DNA of 37,364 nucleotides, from assembly GCF_000621745.1 (NCBI RefSeq), contig NZ_JHXK01000041.1, forward strand, positions 1 to 37,364, written 5' to 3'. Source of the DNA: Clostridium beijerinckii HUN142 (lineage in GTDB: Bacteria; Bacillota; Clostridia; Clostridiales; Clostridiaceae). Shown one piece after another: positions 16,268-24,056 of this stretch (position 1 is its first letter; every line of letters begins with the position of its first letter). The translations under genes and the position numbers were made by a program. The notes beneath the pieces were generated by a model. It was not told where the DNA came from. It saw only the letters and a list, made by a program, of their open reading frames with translations, and made no database searches.

Positions 16268-16624
16268 TTAATTCTCTCTGAAAGCTACTGCATCAACCTG
16301 AAAGTCAATTCCATCTCTAATGAACTTTGTTTCATATGCCTTTCTTGCTGGATATTTTCCTTCAAATCTTTCCTTAATTATTTCTCCTAAAAACGATAAA
16401 TCTTTAATATCTCTAAATAAGCAATCCATTTGCACTACAGATTTCAATGTCAAGCCTATCTTTTCAAGTCTTTTACTCAAAACATCAAATGCACCATTTA
16501 TTTGATTTTCTATCGCTTGTCCCTCATTCTTCATGCAATAGCTGATATAAACATGATTTCCTGCCTCAACAATCGCAGAGTGTGCCCATTCTTCGTCTAT
16601 TTCTGTTCTTATAATTTCTCTCAT
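16268..16624 (-). CDS. RidA-family (YjgF/YER057c/UK114) protein
   Basis: The 118-residue protein starts at ATG 16624 behind GAGGAG. Family features seen are AIVEAGNHVYISYC, NQINGAFDVLSKRLEKIGLTL, VVQMDCLFRDIKDLSFLGEI, the PAR motif with its substrate-binding Arg (KYPARKAYETKF) and the C-terminal DFQVDAVAF. RidA proteins are trimeric and hydrolyse reactive enamine/imine intermediates from PLP enzymes, though many family members have other roles. The conserved Arg supports deaminase activity. It is a single-gene unit: the short gap to its left (16177-16267) holds no full element A. Confidence 0.85.
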   Translation of the reverse strand: MREIIRTEIDEEWAHSAIVEAGNHVYISYCMKNEGQAIENQINGAFDVLSKRLEKIGLTLKSVVQMDCLFRDIKDLSFLGEIIKERFEGKYPARKAYETKFIRDGIDFQVDAVAFREN

Positions 16625-16694
16625 TTAACATTCTCCTCATATTTTATTTTCGTTACAAATTCCTATTTATCTTTTAGTTAAACAAACACTATTG

Positions 16695-16737
16695 CTCCCC
16701 ATGAATTTACTATTATGTTTTATAAGAAGGTTGCTCA
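16695..16737 (-). repeat. Element A half-site (short junction)
   Basis: This is the recurring AATTTACTATTATGTTTTATAA segment without hairpin, split as AATTTACTATTATG then TTTTATAAG. It lies directly between the RidA start side and the HIT-family stop. Confidence 0.5.
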
Positions 16738-17220
16738 CTAATCATCTGTCATATCATACCCAGCATTTTTCATTAATTCTAATAAGTTTTTGGTTATACT
16801 CTCTTTTAACTCACCATATTTTTCTTCTGAGTATTCATATTGTTTACTATATCTTTGTTCTTTTGGATAAAAATAAGATGGTCTGAGCTTATTCTCATCA
16901 GGTTCCCAATCATAACGTGCTTCAATATGTGCATGTAAATAGTGGTCTAAATTCATTAGTATAGAATAATTAATTCTTAATGGATTACATGTTTTTATAA
17001 TAGCATCACCTATAAGTGTCATATCAGTCAAATATTGAGTTCTTTCAGCCATCGTTAACTCATTTAGTGAACTTGCCATTGGATATCCAAGAAGAACACA
17101 ATATCCTGGCAGAAATTGATTATCTCCTATAACAGCAAATCCACTTTTCATTTTTACCATTACTGTAGGATTTTCGCCTCTTTCTGCAGAGCCAATCCTA
17201 TCATTTTTCCAACTATCCAT
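16738..17220 (-). CDS. HIT-superfamily nucleotide-binding protein
   Basis: The start was set to ATG 17220 because GGAGGGTG lies 7 nt upstream; a GTG 9 nt earlier is adjacent to the same site. The 160-residue protein shows the HIT-like fold by GFAVIGDNQFLPGYCVLLGYP, then INYSILMNLDHYLHAHIEARYDWE. The HAH core with hydrophobic neighbours matches the His triad, but the third His position is Glu. HIT proteins hydrolyse or transfer nucleoside phosphates. The Glu variant and extended C-terminus (LRPSYFYPKEQRYSKQYEYS) suggest a distinct subgroup with unproven activity. Confidence 0.75.
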   Translation of the reverse strand: MDSWKNDRIGSAERGENPTVMVKMKSGFAVIGDNQFLPGYCVLLGYPMASSLNELTMAERTQYLTDMTLIGDAIIKTCNPLRINYSILMNLDHYLHAHIEARYDWEPDENKLRPSYFYPKEQRYSKQYEYSEEKYGELKESITKNLLELMKNAGYDMTDD

Positions 17221-17270
17221 AATATCCACCCTCCATTCATATTTATAAAAGATTTCATATTCCCATTTAA

Positions 17271-17373
17271 TTGCTATTACGCATAAAAAAATCGTAAATT
17301 CAGTTTCTCGAATAATACGACTTTACAATTTGTTACTAACTTTTATTGATTCATGATATAAGAAAATTGCATG
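17271..17373 (-). repeat. Element A copy
   Basis: ATTACGCATAAAAAAATCG begins the copy. The hairpin is AATCGTA-AA-TTC ... GAA-TAA-TACGACT, and the trailer TTATTGATTCATGATATAAG follows. It lies between the HIT gene start and the stop of M50 paralogue 2. Confidence 0.8.
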
Positions 17374-17437
17374 TTAATTATGCAATTTAAACTAAAATAA
17401 TTAGGATTTCTCACTAAATATCTAACTAACATCTGTG

Positions 17438-18070
17438 TCAACTATAAGAAAAAAGAGCATTATATAATGTTACAACTTGGCATATAATAAAAATCAATGC
17501 TATTTTTTTTGATAAATTTATGTTTTGATATATTGTCAAATCAAATGACCTAAATAGGTTCTTATTAACTTTTGAAAATAGAAAGTAAACTAAAATCAAT
17601 GAAGAACCAATTCCTAATATTAAAACCAAAATATGTGGTATACCATAAGTTACAATATTGGCAACATCTCCTCTTAAGAATATATTGCGGATTACAAAAT
17701 AGTTAAAGAATTCATTTATGTTCCAAAATAAAAATGAGTATAGAGCAAAATAAATAAATTTGTTAAACTTTTTATAAAAAACTATTAACAAAATAATTAG
17801 ACTTACGGCAACAATAAAATTAACAATTAACCCCGCAGATGATATTAATACTGCTTTATATTTTATTAATTTTGACACCTTATCATAATCAACATTTTCA
17901 CTTGTCCCAAGCATAAAAAGTTTCGTACTATAAATAATATCAAATGGATTATTTTTAATTTTGAAAAAATAAGCAGCTATAGAATGACCCATTTCATGTA
18001 ATATTGTAGTTATACATAGAGTTATATATGCAGTCACATATATAATAATTCTTTTTTTAAATCTTTCCAT
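17438..18070 (-). CDS. M50-type site-2-protease-like membrane metalloprotease, paralogue 2
   Basis: The 210-residue protein is closely related to the one at 12818-13447 along its full length. Zinc motif HEMGH (His25, Glu26, His29) lies in the first helix, with GDVANIVTYGIPH downstream as the probable third-ligand region. Five or so hydrophobic helices and a Ser-rich C-terminus (LYNALFSYS) are seen. ATG 18070 is preceded by GGGGGAAAG. The 3' flanks of both paralogues also look alike (TATCTAACTAAC... versus TTTCTAATTAAT..., then CAACTATAA/TAACTATAA), as expected if the unit of duplication was gene plus adjoining repeat. Confidence 0.85.
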   Translation of the reverse strand: MERFKKRIIIYVTAYITLCITTILHEMGHSIAAYFFKIKNNPFDIIYSTKLFMLGTSENVDYDKVSKLIKYKAVLISSAGLIVNFIVAVSLIILLIVFYKKFNKFIYFALYSFLFWNINEFFNYFVIRNIFLRGDVANIVTYGIPHILVLILGIGSSLILVYFLFSKVNKNLFRSFDLTIYQNINLSKKIALIFIICQVVTLYNALFSYS

Positions 18071-18218
18071 CTTTCCCCCTCAATAATTTATTAAATAATA
18101 AAAAACACTAAATACATCTAATTTCATCTTTAATTATAAAAAATACTTAATTTAAATATAGTCCATAAAGTCATCTACATTCTATTACATTTATTGTAAC
18201 AATTTACTATTTCACATT

Positions 18219-18305
18219 AATTATAGCATATTTTGTAAAGATCACATTGTTCAATTTTCAAATAACATTTTTATAATTTATTACGTTAAATCTAAATATT
18301 GCACA
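18219..18305 (-). repeat. Element A, promoter-side half
   Basis: Minus strand TGCTATAAT (18219-18228) followed by TTTTGTAAAGATCAC and TTCAATTTTCAAATAACATT. The hairpin side is missing; the next gene's stop follows at once. Confidence 0.75.
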
Positions 18306-18320
18306 AACATATAATCCAAC

Positions 18321-18575
18321 TTATTTAAAATAATATCTGGGAATTACATAAAATACTACAAATAGTATCATCAATATACCAAATGAAATTGAAAGTATTT
18401 TTAAGTATTTGTCTTTTGATATTAGCCCATTAAATAATTGCTGACACCCAATGCAGGTAAACATTACTGGAAAGGCAACTTTATCAGTAACGAAACCCAT
18501 CAATAAACCTATGGGAAATATAAGCCCTACAACTAAAAACAATACTTTTACTAATTTAATTTTTCCATTATTAAT
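18321..18575 (-). pseudogene. Small membrane protein, probable one-base frameshift near start
   Basis: A 73-residue open frame (to 18542, TTG) has helices at about residues 1-20 and 50-70 and a TCIGCQQLFNGLI segment. It lacks a ribosome binding site. Upstream, an ATG at about 18568 is out of frame by one base. If the run GGAAAAATTA had one more A, the protein would read MEKIKLVKVLFLVVGLIF and continue, a natural signal/TM start. It is therefore either frameshifted or an assembly error. Function is unknown. A short element A half-site lies upstream (about 18620-18660). Confidence 0.55.
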
Positions 18576-18619
18576 CTAAATCACCGCCTCTAATTAATCA
18601 TTTATATGCTTTTAATTCG

Positions 18620-18662
18620 TCTAAATTTACTATATATGTTTTATGATAAAATTAAGTAATAA
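18620..18662 (-). repeat. Element A half-site (short junction)
   Basis: AATTTACTATATATGTTTTATGATAAAATTAAG, broken here as AATTTACTATATATG and TTTTATGATAAAATTAAG, corresponds to the recurring half-site, with no hairpin. Confidence 0.5.
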
Positions 18663-18680
18663 TTACTACTGTAAATTATA

Positions 18681-19175
18681 TTAATACAACTTTGCCATAT
18701 AAAATTAGTCTACATATTGGCCATCAACCAACATAGACCTCTTTTTAATACCTTCTATCTCAAATCCATTCTTTTCATATAGATGTTTCGCAACAACATT
18801 AGGACACATTACTGTCAATTCAAGTCTTGTAATTAAATTTTCTTTTGCCCATAAGTTCAATTCAGAAAAAAATTTTGTCCCAATTCCTTTTCCACGATGA
18901 ATCTCGCGAATTCCAACAACGATATACGCTGTATGCTTAATTCTTTTTAAACTCCCTCTTTTGGCGGAAAGAAAGCCCACAATATTATCTTCTTCCTCTG
19001 CAACTAATAAAAAGTTAGGGCCACTTACACTCTGCTGTATCATTCCTTGTACTCTGCTGATATCATGTTCTCTTTCATTAGGTTCTAATAACATATATTT
19101 AGTTTCTTTATCTAAAGACAATAACATATTTAGTAGATTATTATCGTCTTCTAATTTAGCCTTACGAATAATCAC
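18681..19175 (-). pseudogene. GNAT acetyltransferase with late nonsense codon
   Basis: From ATG 19175, 156 residues form a GNAT domain: MIIRKAKLEDDNNLLNML, NIVGFLSAKRGSLKRI, the acetyl-CoA loop YIVVGIREIHRGKGIGTKFF, and the C-terminal KHLYEKNGFEIEGIKKRSML. It stops at GQYVD (18705-18707), but after the TAA the same frame reads FYMAKLY and a second stop (18681). Related proteins end DE(F/Y)YMAK, so a GAA-to-TAA change probably removed eight residues. The core fold is complete and the protein may still work. Substrate is unknown. Confidence 0.75.
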
Positions 19176-19203
19176 TTAACATCTTCTCCTTCTTAATTTA
19201 TAA

Positions 19204-19242
19204 TAAATTACTATTATGTTTTGTAAGAATACAGCGAATTAA
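19204..19242 (-). repeat. Element A half-site (short junction)
   Basis: AATAAATTACTATTATG with TTTTGTAAGAATACAGCG is another copy of the recurring half-site, without hairpin. Confidence 0.5.
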
Positions 19243-19785
19243 TTATTTTTTATACACATACAATGTTCCATTTTTAGCTATTGGCCTATTGGGTATATTT
19301 TGTCCCCTAAATCCCCTTCTTTTAAGTTCTCTTTCAATTATTTTCATAAAGAAACCATGGCAAACAATTAATATATTAGTATCTAACTCCTTATCTAAAC
19401 CATTAAGAAACTCATTTATTCGCTTTTGAGTATCTTTCCTAGTTTCCGCTTGGGATTTATGATGAAAATTCCATGCTATTCTTGCTGCTATACACCAAAA
19501 GCTATGAGGAAGTTTTAATTTAGTTTCACATATAGGTGATAAAGGGACTTCTCTCAATAGTTGAGTTTTTATTATTTCACCTTTAAAAATCGTTTGAGAA
19601 GTTTTGATCGCTCTTGGCAAATCACTTGAAAAGCACTTGTCCCATTTTATGTTTTGTGTTTCAATTTTATTTTCTATTACGCCACTATCATCATATTTTA
19701 TTACCCATTTTTCAAAATCATTCGATGCCATAAATACCTGCGCACCACAATCAACTTTAAAATGTCTGACTAATCCAATATACAT
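19243..19785 (-). CDS. Histidine-phosphatase (phosphoglycerate-mutase-like) protein
   Basis: The 180-residue protein starts at ATG 19785 behind AAAGGAGGAAAT, a near-ideal ribosome binding site. The N-terminal catalytic motif is LVRHF in place of the usual RHG. SSDLPRAIKTSQTIF is the second-arginine region, LREVPLSPICETKL holds the acid residue, and LIVCHGFFMKIIERELKRRGF has the second catalytic His. Members are cytosolic phosphatases or mutases on small phosphates; the target cannot be inferred. RHF instead of RHG is tolerated in some members. Confidence 0.8.
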   Translation of the reverse strand: MYIGLVRHFKVDCGAQVFMASNDFEKWVIKYDDSGVIENKIETQNIKWDKCFSSDLPRAIKTSQTIFKGEIIKTQLLREVPLSPICETKLKLPHSFWCIAARIAWNFHHKSQAETRKDTQKRINEFLNGLDKELDTNILIVCHGFFMKIIERELKRRGFRGQNIPNRPIAKNGTLYVYKK

Positions 19786-19800
19786 TATTTCCTCCTTTTA

Positions 19801-19818
19801 GTTTTGGTATTAACCAAA
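19801..19818. promoter_or_regulatory. Small dyad upstream of histidine-phosphatase gene
   Basis: TTTTGGT and ACCAAAA flank ATTA, a perfect 7-bp dyad about 15 nt 5' of the start; it is a possible operator. The remaining gap to 20012 holds nothing else recognised and no element A hairpin. Confidence 0.3.
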
Positions 19819-20012
19819 ATTCTTTTTAACTGATTTTAATAGATTAATTCGTAAATACTTGCATTTATGATTTATGTGAAAAATTCACACTAACTGAACT
19901 AACACTATACCTGATTGTTCAATCAAAAAAATCAATGCTTGTCTTATTCCAATTCAAACACCACATTCAACATGGTCACAACCACGATTATCAGCTATTT
20001 GACAAAGCTACT

Positions 20013-20402
20013 TTAACGGAATATCGTAAATGCCGCTATCACTTCTGTGTTGCAATTAAAGTCTTTAAGTATAATTTCAATTCCTAAAAATTCATTTTCA
20101 TTATAATCAACATTGCATAGCTCTTCTCTCTTACAGTATGTATTAGTCATTTCATTAAATAATATTGTTACCATTTCATCAGTCTGCTGAATATTTATGT
20201 TTCCTATACTCTTTACATTAGGAAGGATGAACTCACCACAGCACTTGCTTTCATTAAAAATATTTATACCTATCCAGTTGTTATCTTTATCAAACAATAA
20301 CTCGCACAGAGCGTCCTGAATTGTTTTGACTTTGCCATTAGACTCTTTTAATTTAATATATATTAGAGAAAGGTTACTTAATTTTTCAAATGTTATTTTC
20401 AT
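20013..20402 (-). CDS. DUF2283-like protein, two repeats
   Basis: The 129-residue protein begins at ATG 20402 behind AGGAG. Its opening, FEKLSNLSLIYIKLKES, with LLFDKDNNWIGINIFN about 30 residues later, follows the strand pattern of DUF2283 (YDxEADALYI ... DxxGxLVGIEIL). A second, weaker unit is TDEMVTILFNEMTN with NVDYNENEFLGIEIIL. A tandem pair of this small beta domain is my reading; function is unknown. It is a lone gene with element A upstream. Confidence 0.5.
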   Translation of the reverse strand: MKITFEKLSNLSLIYIKLKESNGKVKTIQDALCELLFDKDNNWIGINIFNESKCCGEFILPNVKSIGNINIQQTDEMVTILFNEMTNTYCKREELCNVDYNENEFLGIEIILKDFNCNTEVIAAFTIFR

Positions 20403-20427
20403 AAAAATCTCTTCTCCTAACGTTAAT

Positions 20428-20515
20428 TCATAATGATTTACTATTACGTTTTATTTTAGTATTGCGTAGCATATTAAAATACCGCACCACTCTTAATAGT
20501 ACGGCTTTTTATATT
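20428..20515 (-). repeat. Element A copy
   Basis: AATGATTTACTATTACG, TTTTATTTTAGTATTGCG and a stem ATACCGCA ... TAGTACGGCT. The stem is of the CCG/CGG type rather than TCGTA/TACGA. Confidence 0.75.
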
Positions 20516-20615
20516 TTTTTAGGTTGCATTATTACTTTTCTTTTGTAAATCTTTGGCAATCACTTCTCTATTTTCTTATGTAATTCTTAATTCCTTTGTC
20601 TAACGTGTAGAAAAT

Positions 20616-21029
20616 TTAAGCGTCTTTTATTTTGGTACCAACCCAATAGTCCACGTTAGAGTAATTTTCATCTTCGTTATTACCAGCTTTCAATGTACCA
20701 TTAAATCCTATTTGCTCATTTCTTTTATAAAACTTCAATCTAAATATTCCATGAGCGCAAGGGCATTCATAAGATGAATAACTATCCCATGATGGCCTCC
20801 ATGTTCCTGTTAAAGTTGATGTATTGGGATCATAATAACCAATAAGATAAGCATAGTCCCCATAAACTACATTCGTATCCACTTTTGTTAATTTAATGAT
20901 GATTCTTGTGACATCAAATATAGCTTTGGCTACGTTACATGAGTACTGTCCTAAAATTTCTGCGAATTCTATTTTATCTGATGTATCTTTAGTTCTTTCA
21001 ATTTCTTGTATATTATAAGGATATTGCAT
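20616..21029 (-). CDS. Conserved-looking hypothetical beta-rich protein
   Basis: The 137-residue protein starts at ATG 21029 behind AAAGGAAGA. No signal peptide or membrane segment is present. Alternating strands end in a GTW-GTxK pattern: YDPNTSTLTGTWRPSWDSY, CAHGIFRLKFYKRNEQIGF and NGTLKAGN..., closing with WVGTKIKDA. The layout resembles small up-and-down beta barrels in which each strand ends GTW, but I cannot name the family. It is a stand-alone gene. Confidence 0.6.
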   Translation of the reverse strand: MQYPYNIQEIERTKDTSDKIEFAEILGQYSCNVAKAIFDVTRIIIKLTKVDTNVVYGDYAYLIGYYDPNTSTLTGTWRPSWDSYSSYECPCAHGIFRLKFYKRNEQIGFNGTLKAGNNEDENYSNVDYWVGTKIKDA

Positions 21030-21256
21030 TATTATCTTCCTTTGACAGTTCTTATTATAGTTAATAATATATGTGGTAAAACTTGAAAAAGTTATGATTT
21101 TCTTATGATTTATACTTATGTGAAATCATATACCATACTATTTAATTTTTAAAGAACAAGTTTTCATTTATTACATTGAATCTACAGTTTGAATATTGAT
21201 TCATAATATACATATAATAATAATGTATTATCGATTGAACTAAAACCTTACTATTT
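21030..21256. other. Gap with decayed element A segment
   Basis: ATTTTTAAAGAACAAG and GAATCTACAG, GATTCATAATATAC are weak echoes of element A; no gene was seen. The region precedes an orphan plus-strand terminator. Confidence 0.4.
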
Positions 21257-21278
21257 GCCCCTTTATTGGGGCTTTTTT
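21257..21278 (+). terminator. Rho-independent terminator on plus strand
   Basis: GCCCC-TTTATT-GGGGC followed by six T. It reads on the plus strand, although the adjacent genes on both sides are minus-strand, so it has no visible client gene. Confidence 0.7.
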
Positions 21279-21426
21279 ATTTTAAATTTTAGTATTGAGT
21301 GCTACTCTCTATGGTTCCCATATTGTAATATGATAACTTATTTTCTTCCATATCAATTCCACCTTTCACTTACTTCGCATTTTCTACATATGACATAGAT
21401 TATATTAATAATCTATTTGGTATATT

Positions 21427-21765
21427 TTACTCTTTAGATATAAATTCTTCTAATACCTTCATAGCAAATCTCGCATTTGGATAGGTAATAGAACCACCAC
21501 CAATTACACCAACCTTTATTGCTTCCATAATCTCCTGCATACTCGTTCCAGCATCCATACACCCCTCAATATGATAACAAATACACTCATTACAACGACT
21601 AACTACTGAAATTGCTAATCCCATAAGTTCTTTGTGCTTTTTATCTATTGCACCAGCAGAATATGTTTTATCATCCAATTCTCCAAATTCCTTAAAGAAG
21701 TCATCAGTCTGAATAAGTTTCAGATTGTACTCTTTTCGATACTCTTTCATCTCTTTAATATTCAT
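21427..21765 (-). CDS. Carboxymuconolactone decarboxylase / AhpD-like protein
   Basis: The 112-residue protein starts at ATG 21765 behind GGGGGGAAT. The CMD fold is shown by HKELMGLAISVVSRCNECI, with CxxC followed by C-Y-H (redox Cys pair and proton-relay His as in AhpD), then DAGTSMQEIMEAIKVGVIGGG. AhpD-like proteins are small alkylhydroperoxidases or decarboxylases. The intact Cys pair favours the peroxidase-type activity. It has element B on its upstream side. Confidence 0.85.
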   Translation of the reverse strand: MNIKEMKEYRKEYNLKLIQTDDFFKEFGELDDKTYSAGAIDKKHKELMGLAISVVSRCNECICYHIEGCMDAGTSMQEIMEAIKVGVIGGGSITYPNARFAMKVLEEFISKE

Positions 21766-21825
21766 CGCTATTCCCCCCTATTATATAGATAAAGTTTACT
21801 TCATAATAATTTACTATTGCTCATC

Positions 21826-22170
21826 AGGCAGTTTTATATAACACTTATTATAACATCATTTACAAAATATTACACAAGCCATACATACATTGGTTCTCTA
21901 TTTTTAAGCCTTTTATTCTGATACATGAGCATACTACATCACTTTGATTTATAAAGTTGTTAGCCTTTATTCCCCATTTATCTGCATCAAGTATTTTTAT
22001 TCATTTAAAACACGCTACCAACATCCACATATGCTCTGATATCGTCTGAAATTTTGTGCTTATAATAAGATGATTTATTCTAATATCAACTATCAAGACA
22101 AAAATAAAAATACCAACTTTTCTTAAATTGAAATGTTGGTATCTTTATTTTGAGCTGTATTTTAATAAGA
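21826..22170 (-). repeat. Element B copy 2
   Basis: This copy aligns with 10699-11115: TTATTATAACATCATTTACA at the left, TTTTTAAGCCTTTTATTCTG, then ATAAAGTTGTTAGCC, a middle block, TTTGTGCTTATAATAAG, and the hairpin AAAAATACCAAC ... GTTGGTATCTTT (about 22105-22145). It gives the intact reference for the split copy. Confidence 0.8.
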
Positions 22171-22256
22171 GAATATTTTAACTATTTTCGTATGCAGTCA
22201 TTTTTACTCTCTCCCTTTTGATCACTGCTTCTAACTTTAATTTCAGGTATGTAATG

Positions 22257-22435
22257 TTATACTTTCTTATATTTATACATAATAGTTGAACCATTATTTT
22301 TATTAAATACTGGTATGCATGTTCTATACTCATATCCAAGTTTGTAATAAAATTTATGAGAACTTTTGGAAGATGGAATTTCAATTAAATTGCTGTCATC
22401 ACACAATTCATCAAGTTCAAGATAATGTACTCAGA
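22257..22435 (-). pseudogene. C-terminal fragment of a GNAT acetyltransferase
   Basis: The frame, without start codon, reads HYLELDELCDDSNLIEIPSS, then KSSHKFYYKLGYEYRTCIP and a stop at 22257-22259. The pattern ends typical of GNATs (IPSSxxSHxFYxKLGYE). The acetyl-CoA-binding N-terminal two thirds are absent. A longer overlapping frame (22178-22384) does not resemble any protein and is taken as a shadow. Confidence 0.65.
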
Positions 22436-22475
22436 TTACAAAAAAATATCTATCAATACCTAACACTTACTGATT

Positions 22476-22604
22476 TTAAAATAGTTCTTTAAAAAACTTA
22501 GCAATTCCATTAGTAATGATACTTATGAATTGTGTTAGCCTTCCAAAAATCATCCCAATTATTATCATGATCAATACAAAAACTACACCCGCGACTGTTT
22601 GCAT
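22476..22604 (-). CDS. Single-TM small membrane protein
   Basis: A 42-residue frame starts at ATG 22604 with AGAGAGG upstream at good spacing. Residues 4-24 are one strongly hydrophobic helix (VAGVVFVLIMIIIGMIFGRL), followed by an amphipathic tail (TQFISIITNGIAKFFKELF). It could be a toxin-like or regulatory micropeptide or a subunit of a membrane complex; there is no antitoxin gene visible. It ends the gap before the DJ-1-type gene, with 29 bp between them. Confidence 0.55.
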   Translation of the reverse strand: MQTVAGVVFVLIMIIIGMIFGRLTQFISIITNGIAKFFKELF

Positions 22605-22633
22605 TGAAATCCCTCTCTTCTACAACTTTTTAT

Positions 22634-23242
22634 CTAATCATTCATATTTTTAGAAAATGGATCATAGCTACTATTTTCATTCCATGAATATTCAATACTT
22701 TGACTAATCTCTAATGCTTTTTCTTTTCCTATTAAGTCTTCTATCAAACCCAATGCCATATCAATTCCTGCGGATACTCCAGAAGATGTATATATGTTAC
22801 CATCCCTTACCCATCTTGATTCTTTTACCCACAGTACATCTTCATTTTGTTCTGTAACCCATTTAAATGCTCTTTTATTTGATGTTGCTCTTTTCCCATT
22901 TAAAATTCCTGCTTTAGCAAGTAAAGCTGAACCTGTGCATACACTAATTATATATTTTGATTCTTTGGACATGTTTTCAATGAAATTTATAAAATCATCA
23001 TCATTAACTTTTTCTCTTGTACCACTTCCACCTGGTACAAATAAAATTTTCAAAGTATCATTGTCTCTTGTATATAAATTAGTATCAACTCTCACTTTTT
23101 GAGAACTTTCAATAATACCACCATCAACCGATATAAAATTCAATTTAAAAATATCCGGTAATCGTCCAAATATTTCAACAGGACCAAATACATCCAATGT
23201 TTCAAATTCATCAAATAAAAGTATATCAACTCTATAATTCAT
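22634..23242 (-). CDS. DJ-1/PfpI family protein, isonitrile-hydratase-like
   Basis: The 202-residue protein starts at ATG 23242 behind GGGGAG. The DJ-1/PfpI core is complete: [36 protein letters not shown], and the nucleophile elbow [16 protein letters not shown] with Cys102, then [14 protein letters not shown] and [15 protein letters not shown]. This pattern matches the isonitrile hydratase (InhA)/FtrA-N group rather than the protease group, and no AraC HTH domain is fused. Function in this organism is unknown; it may be a stress-related hydratase. It is distinct from the zinc-ribbon DJ-1 protein at 2859-3596. Confidence 0.85.
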   Translation of the reverse strand: MNYRVDILLFDEFETLDVFGPVEIFGRLPDIFKLNFISVDGGIIESSQKVRVDTNLYTRDNDTLKILFVPGGSGTREKVNDDDFINFIENMSKESKYIISVCTGSALLAKAGILNGKRATSNKRAFKWVTEQNEDVLWVKESRWVRDGNIYTSSGVSAGIDMALGLIEDLIGKEKALEISQSIEYSWNENSSYDPFSKNMND

Positions 23243-23354
23243 GTTATCAACTCCCCATTTTATAGTTTTAGAAACAGCTCACATCACTAATTATTCTTAG
23301 ATTCTAAAGTTCAATCGCAACCAAAGAATTATCTCTTATAAAATGTTTATATTA

Positions 23355-23930
23355 TTAGACTCCTTGTACTAATTCTTTTCCCATGTTATACGCCTTATTC
23401 ATCAGTTCTTTATTAGAACCAGCAGAATCGCGAGTAACCAATCCTCCTCCTAAAAGAAATCTACAAGGAACTTCAGAATTCCCCTCAAATGTAAGATTTA
23501 AAACATATCTTAGATGATTGAACGCTTCATAGCAGGAAGATGTTTCTTCTGGAGCATTTTGTGTAACTATAAGTGCAACTTTCTTTTCTTTATCAAATGA
23601 CTTGTCTAATCCCTCTTTCATATATGCATATAATCTATCTATAACACATTTTAATTTTCCTTGAATTCCTCCCATGTAGTTTGGTGAGCTAAATACGACT
23701 ATATCAGCATCATTGATCATATCGTATATGTTTTGCATGTCATCTTTTATCACACATTTTCCTAATCTTTTACATGCATCACAGTTAATACAGCCTTTAA
23801 TATCTAAATTACTTACTGAAATCGAATTTGTAACTGCACCATCATCTTTTGCTCCCTCTAACACTTTCTTCAAAAGAGTAGATGAATTACCATTTAATCT
23901 TGGACTCCCCATTATTCCTAATACTTTCAT
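23355..23930 (-). CDS. Iron-sulfur flavoprotein (NADPH-dependent FMN reductase family)
   Basis: The start was placed at ATG 23930 (GGTG upstream); an in-frame GTG lies 12 nt earlier. The 191-residue flavodoxin-like protein opens with the FMN phosphate loop MGSPRLNGNSSTLL and then has the compact cysteine motif CINCDACKRLGKC (Cys47, 50, 53, 59), diagnostic of clostridial iron-sulfur flavoproteins that hold a 4Fe-4S cluster near FMN. VVFSSPNYMGGIQGKLKCVIDRLY is the second FMN contact. It would act as an electron-transfer or reductase protein. It is divergent from an HxlR regulator with 126 bp between starts, suggesting it is the regulated target. Confidence 0.9.
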   Translation of the reverse strand: MKVLGIMGSPRLNGNSSTLLKKVLEGAKDDGAVTNSISVSNLDIKGCINCDACKRLGKCVIKDDMQNIYDMINDADIVVFSSPNYMGGIQGKLKCVIDRLYAYMKEGLDKSFDKEKKVALIVTQNAPEETSSCYEAFNHLRYVLNLTFEGNSEVPCRFLLGGGLVTRDSAGSNKELMNKAYNMGKELVQGV

Positions 23931-24010
23931 AATTGAAAACACCAGCCTTTTCTAAATTTATTCTGCTTGAATTTGTGTTTTTATTATATATAATTAATTT
24001 TAGATATAAA

Positions 24011-24035
24011 AGTACGCACTTTTTTGTCTAGTACT
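24011..24035. promoter_or_regulatory. Candidate HxlR operator
   Basis: AGTAC (24011-24015) and GTACT (24031-24035) form a spaced dyad in the divergent promoter region, just upstream of the HxlR ribosome binding site. HxlR regulators such as YodB bind dyads of TACT/AGTA type. The assignment is by position only. Confidence 0.35.
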
Positions 24036-24056
24036 ATACCAAAAGGAGAGTATTAT

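Noticed and set aside
22178..22384. 68-codon frame over the GNAT remnant
   Set aside because: The other frame clearly carries the GNAT C-terminus, and this one has no ribosome binding site or protein-like pattern.
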